Shown here one piece after another: positions 9,217-18,257 of a DNA stretch of 64,000 nucleotides. Source of the DNA: Pseudomonas entomophila (GTDB lineage: Bacteria; Pseudomonadota; Gammaproteobacteria; Pseudomonadales; Pseudomonadaceae). The position numbers and the translations under genes are program-made. A model generated the notes under the pieces. It did no database searches. It had not been told where the DNA came from and saw nothing but the letters and a program-made list of their open reading frames with translations. Position 1 is the stretch's first letter, and every line of letters starts with the position of its first letter. Location: NCBI RefSeq assembly GCF_029193575.1, contig NZ_JARGCS010000056.1, forward strand, positions 496,001 to 560,000, in the 5' to 3' direction.

Positions 9217-10607
9217 TGAGCAAGCAGATCCTGCTCAACGCCTTCAACATGAACTGCGTCGGGCACATCAACCACGGCCTGTGGACCCACCCGCGCGACA
9301 CCTCGACCCAGTACAAGACCCTGGCCTACTGGACCGACCTCGCCCGCCTGCTCGAACGCGGGCTGTTCGACGGCCTGTTCATCGCCGACATCGTTGGCAC
9401 CTACGACGTCTACGGCCAGTCGCTGGACGTGACCCTCAAGGAGTCGATCCAGCTGCCGGTCAACGACCCGCTGCTGCTGGTCTCGGCCATGGCTGCGGTG
9501 ACCCGGCACCTGGGCTTCGGCCTGACCGCCAACCTCACCTACGAGGCGCCCTACCTGTTCGCCCGGCGCCTCTCCACGCTCGACCACCTGAGCAACGGCC
9601 GGGTCGGCTGGAACATCGTCACCGGCTACCTCGACAGCGCCGCCCGCGCCATGGGCCTTGAGCAGCAGCCCGAGCACGACCGGCGCTACGACCAGGCCGA
9701 CGAATACCTGCACGTGCTGTACCAGTTGCTCGAAGGCAGTTGGGACGACGACGCGGTGGTCGCCGACCGGGCGCAGCGCGTCTACGCGCGGCCCGAGAAG
9801 GTGCGCAAGGTCAAGCACCACGGCGAGTTCTACAAGGTCGAGGGCTACCACTTGTGCGAACCCTCGCCGCAGCGCACGCCGGTGCTGTTCCAGGCGGGCA
9901 GCTCGGCGCGCGGGCTGGCCTTCGCCGGCAACCATGCCGAGTGCGTGTTCATCAGCGGCCAGAACCAGGCCGCCACGCGCGCCCAGGTCGACAAGGTGCG
10001 CGCCGCCGCGCAAGCCGCCGGCCGCGATCCGCAGGCGGTGAAGGTGTTCATGGGCATCACGGTGATCGTCGCACCGAGCGAAGCCGAGGCCCGCCTCAAG
10101 CACGCCGAATACCTGCGCCACGCCAGCCCCGAAGCGGGCGTGGCGCACTTCGCCGCGTCCACCGGCATCGACTTCGCCGCCTTCGAATTGGACGAGCCAA
10201 TCGCCTTCACCCAGGGCAACGCCATCCAGTCGGCGACCCGCCAGTTGCAGGAAAACGCCTGGACCCGCCGCCGCCTGCTGGAGCAGCACGCCCTGGGCGG
10301 GCGCTACGTGACCCTGGTCGGCGACCCCGAGCAGGTCGCCGAGCAGTTGATCGGCTGGATCGACGAAACCGGCCTGGACGGCTTCAACCTGACCCGCACC
10401 GTCACCCCGGAAAGCTTCGAAGACTTCATCGACCTGGTGGTCCCCGCGCTGCAACGCCGTGGCCGCTACAAGACCGCCTACGCCGACGGCAGCCTGCGCG
10501 AGAAGCTGTTCGCGAACAGCGCGCACTTGCCCGCCGACCACCCCGGCAGCCACTACCGCACCCCCTCTGAAAAACCTGCCCCGACTGGAGCCCTGCACCA
10601 TGCTTGA
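9216..10607 (+). CDS. LLM-class flavin-dependent monooxygenase (NtaA/SnaA/DszA type)
   Basis: A 463-residue bacterial-luciferase-fold enzyme of the NtaA/SnaA/DszA group, which uses reduced FMN and oxygen to cleave C-S or C-N bonds. Family landmarks: LLNAFNMNCVGHINHGLW near the N-terminus, LEPSTLDH-like RRLSTLDHLSNGRVGWNIVTGY around residues 110-140 and PVLFQAGSSARGLAFAGNHAE in the second half. It overlaps the preceding stop by 1 nt, and its last 8 nt overlap the metQ-like start. The setting predicts that it frees sulfur from a compound brought in by the adjacent MetQNI-like importer; the substrate is unknown. Confidence 0.85.
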   Translation: MSKQILLNAFNMNCVGHINHGLWTHPRDTSTQYKTLAYWTDLARLLERGLFDGLFIADIVGTYDVYGQSLDVTLKESIQLPVNDPLLLVSAMAAVTRHLGFGLTANLTYEAPYLFARRLSTLDHLSNGRVGWNIVTGYLDSAARAMGLEQQPEHDRRYDQADEYLHVLYQLLEGSWDDDAVVADRAQRVYARPEKVRKVKHHGEFYKVEGYHLCEPSPQRTPVLFQAGSSARGLAFAGNHAECVFISGQNQAATRAQVDKVRAAAQAAGRDPQAVKVFMGITVIVAPSEAEARLKHAEYLRHASPEAGVAHFAASTGIDFAAFELDEPIAFTQGNAIQSATRQLQENAWTRRRLLEQHALGGRYVTLVGDPEQVAEQLIGWIDETGLDGFNLTRTVTPESFEDFIDLVVPALQRRGRYKTAYADGSLREKLFANSAHLPADHPGSHYRTPSEKPAPTGALHHA

Positions 10608-11400
10608 AAAACTCTTCCGGCCCGTCGTGGCCGCCGCCCTGTCCCTCGGCATCGCCGCTGCCGCGCACGCCGCAGAACCCTTGAAGATCGGCACCACCGC
10701 CGCCTTCGCCATCCCGCTGGAAGCGGCGGTGGAAGAAGCCCACAAGCAAGGCCTGGAGGTGAAGCTGATCGAGTTCACCGACTGGATCGCGCCCAACGTG
10801 AGCCTGGCCAGTGGCGACATCGACGTGAACTACTTCCAGCACATCCCGTTCCTGGAAAACGCCAAGGCCGCCGCCGGCTTCGACCTGGTGCCCTTCAAGC
10901 CGGGCATCATCAACAACGTCGGCCTGTACTCGAAGAAGTACAAAAGCTTCGCCGAGCTGCCCGAAGGCGCCAGCGTGGCCATCGCCAACGACCCGATCAA
11001 CAGCGGCCGCGGCCTGCAACTGCTGGCCAAGGCCGGGTTGATCAGCCTCAAACCGGGGGTCGGCTACAAGGCCACCGAGGACGACATCGTCGCCAACCCG
11101 AAAAAGCTCAAGATCCTCCAGGTCGAAGCCGTGCAACTGGTGCGCGCCTATGACGACGCCGACCTGGTGCAGGGCTACCCGGCCTACATCCGACTGGCCA
11201 ACACCTTCGACGCCACCTCAGCGCTGCTGTTCGACGGCCTGGAGAACAAGGAGTACGTGATCCAGTTCGTCATCCGCCCGCAAAGCAAGGACGACCCGCG
11301 CCTGGCCAAGTTCGTCGACATCTACCAGCACTCGCCCGCCGTGCGCGCCGCATTGAACAAGGCCCATGGCAACCTCTACCAGGCCGGTTGGGAGGGCTGA
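10600..11400 (+). CDS. metQ: MetQ/NlpA-family substrate-binding protein
   Basis: A 266-residue binding protein with an N-terminal signal peptide ending near AAAAHAAEP and no lipobox cysteine, so probably soluble in the periplasm. The NlpA-family features are LKIGTTAAFAIPLEAA, GDIDVNYFQHIPFLEN and VAIANDPINSGRGLQLL. It binds methionine or a related sulfur compound for the MetNI permease. The ATG at 10600 lies within the end of the upstream monooxygenase gene, indicating coupling. Because it is cotranscribed with organosulfur oxygenases, the ligand may be a methionine derivative rather than methionine. Confidence 0.85.
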   Translation: MLEKLFRPVVAAALSLGIAAAAHAAEPLKIGTTAAFAIPLEAAVEEAHKQGLEVKLIEFTDWIAPNVSLASGDIDVNYFQHIPFLENAKAAAGFDLVPFKPGIINNVGLYSKKYKSFAELPEGASVAIANDPINSGRGLQLLAKAGLISLKPGVGYKATEDDIVANPKKLKILQVEAVQLVRAYDDADLVQGYPAYIRLANTFDATSALLFDGLENKEYVIQFVIRPQSKDDPRLAKFVDIYQHSPAVRAALNKAHGNLYQAGWEG

Positions 11401-11401
11401 G

Positions 11402-12511
11402 GTGAGCAGCGTCAGCGCCCTCAAGGCGCCCTTGGAGCAACCCACGCCGCCCGCAGCCCGCGAGCAGGCCCTGCGCCCGGAGGTCAATGAAGCCCACGTG
11501 CGCTTCATCGGCCTGGGCAAGACCTACCCGGGCCAGGCCCAGCCAGCCCTGAGCGGCATCGACCTGAACATCCGCCGCGGCGAGATCTTCGGCATCATCG
11601 GCCGCAGCGGCGCCGGCAAGTCGTCGCTGCTGCGCACCATCAACCGCCTGGAACAGCCCAGCGAGGGCCGGGTGCTGATCGACCAGGTCGATATCGCGCC
11701 GTTCGACGAAGAGCGCCTGGTGCGCCTGCGTCGGCGCATCGGCATGATCTTCCAGCACTTCAACCTGATGTCGGCCAAGACCGTGTGGCAGAACGTCGAG
11801 CTGCCGCTGAAGGTGGCCGGCGTGGCCAAGGCCGAGCGCCAGCGCAAGGTGCGCGAACTGCTCGCGCTGGTGGGGTTGGAGCACAAGCACCATGTCTACC
11901 CGGCGCAGCTCTCCGGCGGGCAGAAGCAGCGCGTGGGCATCGCCCGGGCGCTGGTGCACGACCCGCAGATCCTGCTGTGCGACGAAGCCACCTCGGCACT
12001 CGACCCGGAAACCACCGCCTCGATCCTCGAGCTGCTGCGCGACATCAACCAGCGCCTGGGCCTGACCATCGTGTTGATCACCCACGAGATGGCGGTGATC
12101 CGCGACATCTGCCACCGCGTGGTGGTGCTCGAACGCGGCGAAGTGGTCGAGCAGGGCGAGGTCTGGCAGGTATTCGGCGCGCCGCGCCACGAGGTCACCC
12201 GCACCCTGCTCGCACCCTTGCAGGCCAAGCTGCCCGCCGCCTTGCAGGCCAGCCTGCGGGCCAACCCGGTCAGCCGCGACGCAGCCACCGTATTGCGCCT
12301 GACACTGCTGGGCGAGCCGGAACTGTCGGCGCTGTTCACCGACCTCGGCGGACATGTGCGCCTGCTGCAAGGCGGCGTGCAAACCATTGGCGAGCATGCC
12401 CTGGGGCAGTTGGTGCTGGCCGTGCGCGGCTCGCCCCTGGCGGGCCATCAATTACTCGAACGCGCCCGGCGCTGGGCCGATGACGTGGAGGTACTGGGCT
12501 ATGTGGATTGA
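11402..12511 (+). CDS. metN: MetN-type ABC transporter ATP-binding protein
   Basis: A 369-residue ATPase with a GTG start at 11402, selected because GGGAGGG lies about 8 nt upstream; an in-frame ATG at 11366 would overlap metQ by 35 nt. Walker A is GRSGAGKSS, signature LSGGQKQR, Walker B ILLCDEATSALD, and IFQHFNLMSAKTVWQNV is typical of MetN. After about residue 275 comes the C-terminal ACT-like NIL domain that senses methionine in homologues (RLTLLGEPELSALF onward). It overlaps metI by 11 nt. Confidence 0.9.
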   Translation: MSSVSALKAPLEQPTPPAAREQALRPEVNEAHVRFIGLGKTYPGQAQPALSGIDLNIRRGEIFGIIGRSGAGKSSLLRTINRLEQPSEGRVLIDQVDIAPFDEERLVRLRRRIGMIFQHFNLMSAKTVWQNVELPLKVAGVAKAERQRKVRELLALVGLEHKHHVYPAQLSGGQKQRVGIARALVHDPQILLCDEATSALDPETTASILELLRDINQRLGLTIVLITHEMAVIRDICHRVVVLERGEVVEQGEVWQVFGAPRHEVTRTLLAPLQAKLPAALQASLRANPVSRDAATVLRLTLLGEPELSALFTDLGGHVRLLQGGVQTIGEHALGQLVLAVRGSPLAGHQLLERARRWADDVEVLGYVD

Positions 12512-13145
12512 TCGCTTGCTGCAAGGTCTGCTCGACACCCTGCTGATGGTTGGCGTGTCGTCGCTGATCGCACTGCTGGTGGGGATCCCGATGGCGGTGC
12601 TGCTGGTCACCAGCGACAAGGGCGGGATCTACGAGGCGCCTGTGCTGAACCGGGTGCTGGGGGCGTTCGTCAACCTGTTCCGTTCGATTCCGTTCCTGAT
12701 CCTGATGGTCGCGCTGATCCCCTTCACCCGCCTGCTGGTGGGCACCACCTACGGCGTGTGGGCCGCCGTGGTGCCGCTGACCATCGCCGCCACGCCGTTC
12801 TTTGCGCGCATCGCCGAGGTGAGCCTGCGCGAGGTCGACCACGGCCTGATCGAAGCCGCCCAGGCCATGGGCTGCCGACGCTGGCACATCATCTGGCATG
12901 TGCTGCTGCCGGAGGCGCTGCCGGGGATCGTCGGCGGGTTCACCATCACCCTGGTGACCATGATCAACTCCTCGGCCATGGCCGGGGCGATTGGCGCGGG
13001 CGGGCTGGGGGATATCGCCTATCGCTATGGGTACCAGCGGTTCGATAGCCAGATCATGTTGACGGTGATCGTCATGCTGGTGGCCTTGGTGGCGCTGATC
13101 CAGTTGGGGGGGGATCGCCTGGCCAAGGGCCTGAACAAGCGCTGA
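12501..13145 (+). CDS. metI: MetI-type ABC transporter permease
   Basis: A 214-residue inner-membrane permease with five predicted helices and the methionine-permease landmarks NLFRSIPFLILMVALIPFTRLLVG and EVDHGLIEAAQAMGCRRWHI (EAA loop), ending in VTMINSSAMAGAIGAGGLGDIAYRYGYQRF. The start overlaps the metN stop by 11 nt. Last gene of the sulfur operon that begins at the leader ORF at 6595. Confidence 0.92.
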   Translation: MWIDRLLQGLLDTLLMVGVSSLIALLVGIPMAVLLVTSDKGGIYEAPVLNRVLGAFVNLFRSIPFLILMVALIPFTRLLVGTTYGVWAAVVPLTIAATPFFARIAEVSLREVDHGLIEAAQAMGCRRWHIIWHVLLPEALPGIVGGFTITLVTMINSSAMAGAIGAGGLGDIAYRYGYQRFDSQIMLTVIVMLVALVALIQLGGDRLAKGLNKR

Positions 13146-13146
13146 A

Positions 13147-13218
13147 GCCATCGCGGGGCAAGCCTCTGTTCCCGAGCACGGCGCGGTACGTGTGGGAGCG
13201 GCCTTGTGCCGCGATCAC
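13147..13218. repeat. Degenerate REP-type pair after metI
   Basis: A left unit with TCGCGGGGCAAGCC and a diverged right unit (GGGAGCGGCCTTGTGCCGCG) follow the metI stop. It probably marks the end of the operon. Confidence 0.65.
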
Positions 13219-13342
13219 GGGCGTAGCCCGTGCCAGACACCGCAGAACGTCAAATAGGCCCAAGCCCGCCCCTGCACCCTCTGACACAGGGGAACTAAAA
13301 TATTATTTCGAATTTGAGCGGGCAACGTTTCTATCCACTATT

Positions 13343-13463
13343 ATCGAAAGCATAGTTTCGATTACCTGCACACCTGGGCTCTCTCCGCCCTAAAACTAAA
13401 AAAAAGCTTAGTTTCACTTGAATCCCTACTATTCGCCTGCATAATCGAAGCTATCTTTTCGTT
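13343..13463 (+). promoter_or_regulatory. HipB-type operators and promoter of hipBA
   Basis: Two 20-bp sites share a 7-6-7 layout: ATCGAAAgcatagTTTCGAT at 13343-13362 (perfect inverted repeat) and ATCGAAGctatctTTTCGTT at 13444-13463 (imperfect), 101 bp apart. A third inverted repeat, AAACTAA-N8-TTAGTTT, lies between them at 13393-13414. The region is much richer in A+T than its flanks. Paired operators allow the antitoxin to loop or cooperatively silence the promoter, as in E. coli hipBA, though the sequence differs from the E. coli site. The rest of the 333-nt gap is REP sequence. Confidence 0.6.
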
Positions 13464-13478
13464 TATCTCAGGCTCCCC

Positions 13479-13703
13479 ATGAACGCTCTGCAGATCCATA
13501 CCCCAAGTGATTTGGGAGATGCCGTACGCACCGTGCGTAAGCGTCAGAGCATCACCCAGTCCGACCTGGCATTGATCGTCGGCAAAAGCCATGTGCTGCT
13601 CAGGGACATCGAGAAAGGCAAAGGCAGTGTCTCGATCGGCAGCGTGCTGCAGGTGCTGCAAGAGCTTGGCATCCGGCTCTACGTGGACATCCCCGATCCA
13701 TGA
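13479..13703 (+). CDS. hipB: HipB-like antitoxin, Xre-type DNA-binding protein
   Basis: A 74-residue protein. After a short N-terminal arm it has an Xre-type helix-turn-helix: DLGDAVRTVRKRQSITQSDLALIVGKSHVLLRDIEKGKGSVSIGSVLQVLQELGI, ending in a short beta strand (RLYVDIPDP). By analogy with HipB it would dimerise, neutralise the HipA kinase and repress its own operon from the inverted repeats upstream. Its TGA overlaps the hipA ATG (ATGA), the usual antitoxin-first, coupled arrangement. Confidence 0.87.
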   Translation: MNALQIHTPSDLGDAVRTVRKRQSITQSDLALIVGKSHVLLRDIEKGKGSVSIGSVLQVLQELGIRLYVDIPDP

Positions 13704-14953
13704 GAACACTCAACGTCTTCATCAACGACCACGCCATCGCCATGCTGCGCGACGACGCGGGCGTCTGGAGCCTGGAGTACACGCCAGAGTGGATCGCCAA
13801 TGCCGCAGGCTATGACCTGTCACCCGCCCTCGCCCGCGCCAGGGGCACCATCGTCGACGCCTCTTCGCAGCGTCCGGTGCAGTGGTTCTTCGACAATCTG
13901 CTGCCCGAAGAGCAGGCCCGAACCTTATTGGCGAACGACGCAAGGATCGACTTCGCCGATGCCTTTGGCCTGCTGGGCTACTACGGCGCCGAATCGGCCG
14001 GGGCGGTCACCTTGCTCAGCGACTCACACACGGCGCAACCCAGCGGCCTGAGGCCGCTCTCGGATGCGCAACTGAGCGAACGCATCCGCAACCTCCCTCG
14101 CGTATCGCTGACCACCGCTGCGCCGAAGCGCATGTCTTTGGCAGGTGCCCAGCACAAGCTGCCGATCGTCATGACCGATGGTGCGCTGTTCGAGCCCATC
14201 GGCAGTACTCCCTCCACTCATATCCTCAAGCCCGACCACCCGCAACGGGATCTTTATGATGCCACCGCGGCCAATGAATGGTTCGTGATGAGCGTTGCCC
14301 GCGCCGTGGGCCTGGACGTTCCCGAGGTCACCCTGCGCCGTGTGCCCGAAGCCACCTACCTGATCGAGCGTTTTGATCGGGTGCGGGCCGGTGATCAGCT
14401 CGAGCGCGTGCATGTGCTCGATGCCTGCCAGATCCTCACGCTGGACAAGAGCTTCAAGTATCAGCAAGCGACCCCACACACGCTGCAAGCCATTCTTGAC
14501 CAGGTACGGAACGTGGCTCAGACGCGGATGCAGCTATTCAGGTGGCTGGTTTTCAACATCTTGGTCGGGAACAACGATGCCCACTTGAAGAACCTTTCGT
14601 TCTTCGTGCGCCCGGACGCGTATTACCTGGCACCGCATTACGATCTGCTGTGCACGGCGGTCTATGGCGACGCGGCCGCGCCCTGGCTGGACGCGGAACT
14701 GGTGTGGAAACCCGACGGCGTTCGCACCCATGGCGACATCACGCGCGCCAGTGTCCTGAGCCTCGGGGAGCAAATTGGCATACGCACGCCCCTGGGCAAC
14801 CGGATCCTCGACACGCTGGTGCCAGGAGTGGAGAACACCGCCAGAGACCTGCTGGAGCGGCAGGCGCACCTCTTCAGTGCCGGTGAGGGCAGGCTCGTGC
14901 GGCGGATCGTCCATGGCGTGATCCGCGACATGACGCATAGGCTGCGGCGCTGA
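13700..14953 (+). CDS. hipA: HipA-family serine/threonine kinase toxin
   Basis: A 417-residue HipA toxin. Family features are all present: the DNLLPE segment near residue 65, the autophosphorylation/P-loop motif MSLAGAQHK with Ser146, STHILKPDH, NEWFVMSVARAVGL, YLIERFDR, the catalytic loop LVGNNDAHLKN with Asp293, and APHYDLLCT with the metal-binding Asp315. Homologues phosphorylate aminoacyl-tRNA synthetases (GltX in E. coli) and induce dormancy. No key residue is missing, so it is probably active. The gene pair interrupts otherwise metabolic and signalling genes and ends 5 nt from the convergent GGDEF-EAL gene, which suggests acquisition by transfer. Confidence 0.9.
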   Translation: MRTLNVFINDHAIAMLRDDAGVWSLEYTPEWIANAAGYDLSPALARARGTIVDASSQRPVQWFFDNLLPEEQARTLLANDARIDFADAFGLLGYYGAESAGAVTLLSDSHTAQPSGLRPLSDAQLSERIRNLPRVSLTTAAPKRMSLAGAQHKLPIVMTDGALFEPIGSTPSTHILKPDHPQRDLYDATAANEWFVMSVARAVGLDVPEVTLRRVPEATYLIERFDRVRAGDQLERVHVLDACQILTLDKSFKYQQATPHTLQAILDQVRNVAQTRMQLFRWLVFNILVGNNDAHLKNLSFFVRPDAYYLAPHYDLLCTAVYGDAAAPWLDAELVWKPDGVRTHGDITRASVLSLGEQIGIRTPLGNRILDTLVPGVENTARDLLERQAHLFSAGEGRLVRRIVHGVIRDMTHRLRR

Positions 14954-14958
14954 CCGGC

Positions 14959-16854
14959 TCAGCCTTCGTGCAACGCCGACGCTGGCACCGGCCGCCCGAA
15001 CCAGTACCCCTGCCCCAGTTCGCACTGCTGCTCCAGCAGGAACCGCGCCTGCTCCGCCTGTTCGATGCCCTCGGCATGCACCTGCATCCCCATGCTGCGC
15101 GCCAGGGCGATGATCACCCGCACGATGGCGATGTCATCCTCGTCATGCGGCAACCCTGCCACGAAGCCCTGGTCGATCTTCAGCTTCTGCACCGGCAACC
15201 GCTTGAGCCGCAGCAACGATGAATAACCCGTGCCGAAGTCATCGATGGCCAGGCGCAGCCCCAGCTCGCGCAGGCGGTGCAGTTGCTCCAGCGCCACCTC
15301 CGGGTCGTCCATCACCGCGCTTTCGGTGACCTCCAGCTCCAGCAGGGTTGGGTCCAGCCCGGTTTCGTGCAGCACCTCGGCCACCTGTGGATAAAGGTCA
15401 CGCTGGCCGAACAGCCGGCTCGACAGGTTCACCGCGACGAATTCCAGCCCGCGCCCCTCGGCCTGCCATCGCACCATCTGCCGGCATGCCTGGCGCAGCA
15501 CCCAGGCGTCGATATCGGCGATCAGCCCGGTGCGCTCGGCGATCGGGATGAACTCCCCCGGCGGCACCAGGCCCCGCTGCGGGTGCTGCCAGCGCACCAG
15601 CGCCTCGACCCCGACCCGGCGCGCGGTGAACAGGTCGTGCACCGGCTGGTAGAACACCCGCAGCTCATCCTGTTCCAACGCCCGGCGCAGTTCGCCGGCG
15701 GTCTCGACCCGGTGCTGGGCGTGGGCGGTCAATTCTTCGGTGTACAACGCATAGCAGGCGCGGCCATTGCCCTTGGCCTTGAACAGCGCCGCATCGGCGT
15801 TGCGCAGCAGTTGCTCGGCGCCCAACGCATCGTTGGGGAACAGGCTGATACCGACGCTGGCACTGATGAACAGGCGTTGCTCGTCGAAGCAGAACGGCTC
15901 GCGCAGGCGTTCGATGATGGTCTGCGCCAGCGACGCCGCCTGGCCAACCTGCTGGCAACTCTCCAACAGCACACCGAACTCGTCGCCGCCCAGGCGCGCC
16001 AGGGTCACGCCGCTGCCCAGCATCTCGCGCAAGCGCTCACCCACGAGCTTGAGCAACTGGTCGCCGAGGGTGTGGCCAAGACCGTCGTTGATGCTCTGGA
16101 AATGGTCCAGGTCGAGCAGCAGCAAAGCGCAGCCGCGCTTGTTGGCCTGGGCCGAGGCCAGCGCCTGCTCGGCGCGGTCGTTGAACAGCAGGCGGTTGGG
16201 CAGGCCGGTCAGCGGGTCGTGGTGAGCCAGGTAGGCCAGCTCCTGCTCGGAATGCTTGATCGCGCTGATGTCACTGAACACCGCCACGTAGTGGCTGAGC
16301 TCATCACCGTCGTCGCGAATGGCGCAGATCGTCTGCCATTGCGGGTAGATCTCGCCGCTTTTGCGACGGTTCCAGATTTCCCCGCTCCACTCGCCCTTGT
16401 CCGCCAGGGCGGCGTAGATCTGCCGGTAGAACGGCGCGCCGTGGCGCCCGGACTTGAATTTGTTCGGGCGCTGGCCGAGCACTTCGTCCTGCTGGTAGCC
16501 GGTGATGCGCATGAAGGCGCGGTTGACGTGCACGATCAGGCCATTGCGGTCGGTCACCAGCACGCCTTCGAGGGTGCTGTCGAACACCGCCGCCGCCATG
16601 CGCAGGCGCTCGCGGTCAGCGTCGCGCAGGCGCGCGCCGATGCCGATGAAGTTCAGCAAGCGGGCGCGCGAGAAGAAGATCAGCGCCGTGCTCAGCAGCA
16701 CCCACACCACTACATTGATTTGCCGACCCACGGCCATGGCCAGGGGGTCATCGGTCATGCCTCGCAATACGACCTCGGACAGCGCCAGCCAGAGGATCGA
16801 GAGCACCAGGTAAAGCGCGGCCATGCGCAAGGCGTCGCGGGCGGAAACAGACAT
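14959..16854 (-). CDS. Membrane PAS-GGDEF-EAL cyclic-di-GMP signalling protein
   Basis: A 631-residue protein: two N-terminal membrane helices (about 10-30 and 44-64), a PAS domain (about 90-200), GGDEF (about 210-370) and EAL (about 390-625). The GGDEF motif is intact at residues 289-293, but no RxxD inhibitory site lies before it. The EAL domain has EALVRW at 417-422, Asn476, Glu508, DDFGTGYSS at 538-546, LKID and AEGIE, so phosphodiesterase activity is expected; a bifunctional enzyme or a GTP-sensing GGDEF is possible. The PAS segment (DGDELSHYVAVFSDISAIK) probably senses a small ligand or redox. It ends 5 nt from hipA in convergent orientation. Confidence 0.9.
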   Translation of the reverse strand: MSVSARDALRMAALYLVLSILWLALSEVVLRGMTDDPLAMAVGRQINVVVWVLLSTALIFFSRARLLNFIGIGARLRDADRERLRMAAAVFDSTLEGVLVTDRNGLIVHVNRAFMRITGYQQDEVLGQRPNKFKSGRHGAPFYRQIYAALADKGEWSGEIWNRRKSGEIYPQWQTICAIRDDGDELSHYVAVFSDISAIKHSEQELAYLAHHDPLTGLPNRLLFNDRAEQALASAQANKRGCALLLLDLDHFQSINDGLGHTLGDQLLKLVGERLREMLGSGVTLARLGGDEFGVLLESCQQVGQAASLAQTIIERLREPFCFDEQRLFISASVGISLFPNDALGAEQLLRNADAALFKAKGNGRACYALYTEELTAHAQHRVETAGELRRALEQDELRVFYQPVHDLFTARRVGVEALVRWQHPQRGLVPPGEFIPIAERTGLIADIDAWVLRQACRQMVRWQAEGRGLEFVAVNLSSRLFGQRDLYPQVAEVLHETGLDPTLLELEVTESAVMDDPEVALEQLHRLRELGLRLAIDDFGTGYSSLLRLKRLPVQKLKIDQGFVAGLPHDEDDIAIVRVIIALARSMGMQVHAEGIEQAEQARFLLEQQCELGQGYWFGRPVPASALHEG

Positions 16855-17002
16855 GTCGGGTGGATAAGCCCTTGGAAAAGACGGGGCATTATAGAGGCTG
16901 AAACATCCCGTGACTTCCTATCAAAAAGGCCGACTGGTTTTATTTCCCGGTCAAGGGATAATCAGCCCCTGTTTCCCTGTATTCCCGAGGGTCTTTGCCT
17001 CT

Positions 17003-18187
17003 ATGTGGTACTACGGTCTGCTCGACCTGTCGGCCTGGCAACTGGTCGGCGTCACCTTGCTGATGACCCACATCACCATCGTCAGCGTCACCTTGTACCT
17101 GCACCGCTACTCGGCGCACCGCGCCCTGGAGCTGAACGCGGGGCTCAAGCATTTCTTCCGCTTCTGGCTGTGGCTGACCACGGCGCAGAACACCCGCGAA
17201 TGGACCGCCGTGCACCGCAAGCACCACGCCAAGTGCGAAACCCCCGACGACCCGCACAGCCCAGTGCACAAGGGTCTGGGCACGGTGCTGCGCAAGGGCG
17301 CCGAGCTGTACCGCGAAGAGGCGCGCAACGAAGAGACCCTGCGCATCTACGGCAAGAACTGCCCGGACGACTGGGTCGAGCGCAACGTCTACTCGCGCTT
17401 CAAGTTCGCCGGCATCGCCCTGATGGCGGTGCTCGACCTGCTGCTGTTCGGCACCCTCGGCGTCACCATCTGGGCGGTGCAGATGATGTGGATCCCCTTC
17501 TGGGCCGCCGGCGTGGTCAACGGCCTGGGCCACGCGGTGGGCTACCGCAACTTCGAATGCCGCGACGCCGCCACCAACCTGGTGCCCTGGGGCATCGTCA
17601 TCGGCGGCGAGGAGCTGCACAACAACCACCACACCTACCCCAACTCGGCCAAGCTCTCGGTCAAGCGCTGGGAGTTCGACATGGGCTGGATGTGGATCCG
17701 CCTGCTGTGCCTGCTGCGCCTGGCCAAGGTGCAGCGCGTAGCGCCCATCGCCCACCGGGTGGAGGGCAAGGCGCACCTGGACATGGACACCGCCATGGCC
17801 ATCCTCAACAACCGCTTCCAGATCATGGCCCAGTACCGCAAGCTGGTGATCGCGCCGCTGGTGCAGCAGGAGCTGGCCCGGGTCGACGCCTCGGTGCGCC
17901 ACCGCTTCCGCCGCGCCAAGCGCCTTTTGTCCCGCGAGACCAGCCTGCTGCAGGACCGCCACCACGTGCGCATCGAGTCGATGCTGGCGCACAGCCAGGC
18001 GCTGAAGACCATCTACGAGAAGCGCCTGGCCCTTCAGCAAATCTGGGCACGCACCAGCGCCAACGGCCATGACATGCTCGCCGCCATGAAAGACTGGGTA
18101 CATGAGGCCGAGGCCAGCGGCATCCAGTCGCTGCGTGACTTCGCCGCCCAGCTCAAGACCTACTCACTGCGCCCCACCACCGCCTGA
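17003..18187 (+). CDS. desA: Delta-9 fatty-acid desaturase DesA
   Basis: A 394-residue membrane di-iron desaturase that introduces a cis-9 double bond into acyl chains and adjusts membrane fluidity. The three histidine boxes are present: HRYSAHR (residues 34-40), HRKHHAK (71-77) and EELHNNHHTYPN further on. Hydrophobic segments span about 8-30 and 130-170. The C-terminal 130 residues are helical and charged, as in P. aeruginosa DesA (PA0286), which is also 394 residues in my recollection. The start MWYYGLLD was chosen at 17003; the frame is open upstream to 16910 but the extension is not conserved in type. Confidence 0.9.
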   Translation: MWYYGLLDLSAWQLVGVTLLMTHITIVSVTLYLHRYSAHRALELNAGLKHFFRFWLWLTTAQNTREWTAVHRKHHAKCETPDDPHSPVHKGLGTVLRKGAELYREEARNEETLRIYGKNCPDDWVERNVYSRFKFAGIALMAVLDLLLFGTLGVTIWAVQMMWIPFWAAGVVNGLGHAVGYRNFECRDAATNLVPWGIVIGGEELHNNHHTYPNSAKLSVKRWEFDMGWMWIRLLCLLRLAKVQRVAPIAHRVEGKAHLDMDTAMAILNNRFQIMAQYRKLVIAPLVQQELARVDASVRHRFRRAKRLLSRETSLLQDRHHVRIESMLAHSQALKTIYEKRLALQQIWARTSANGHDMLAAMKDWVHEAEASGIQSLRDFAAQLKTYSLRPTTA

Positions 18188-18200
18188 GCACCGTTGATCG

Positions 18201-18223
18201 GCCCGCCCCGCAACGGGGTGGGC
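18201..18223. terminator. GC-rich hairpin after desA
   Basis: The stem GCCCGCCCCG/CGGGGTGGGC lies 13 nt after the desA stop, with no run of T. It is a possible weak or factor-dependent terminator. Confidence 0.4.
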
Positions 18224-18257
18224 GTACCGGAACAATTTCCCTGATTGCCACTCGAAC

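Noticed and set aside
15277..18072. 931-codon plus-strand frame opposite the GGDEF-EAL gene and running into desA in another frame
   Set aside because: It crosses two well-supported genes, and its product is low-complexity.
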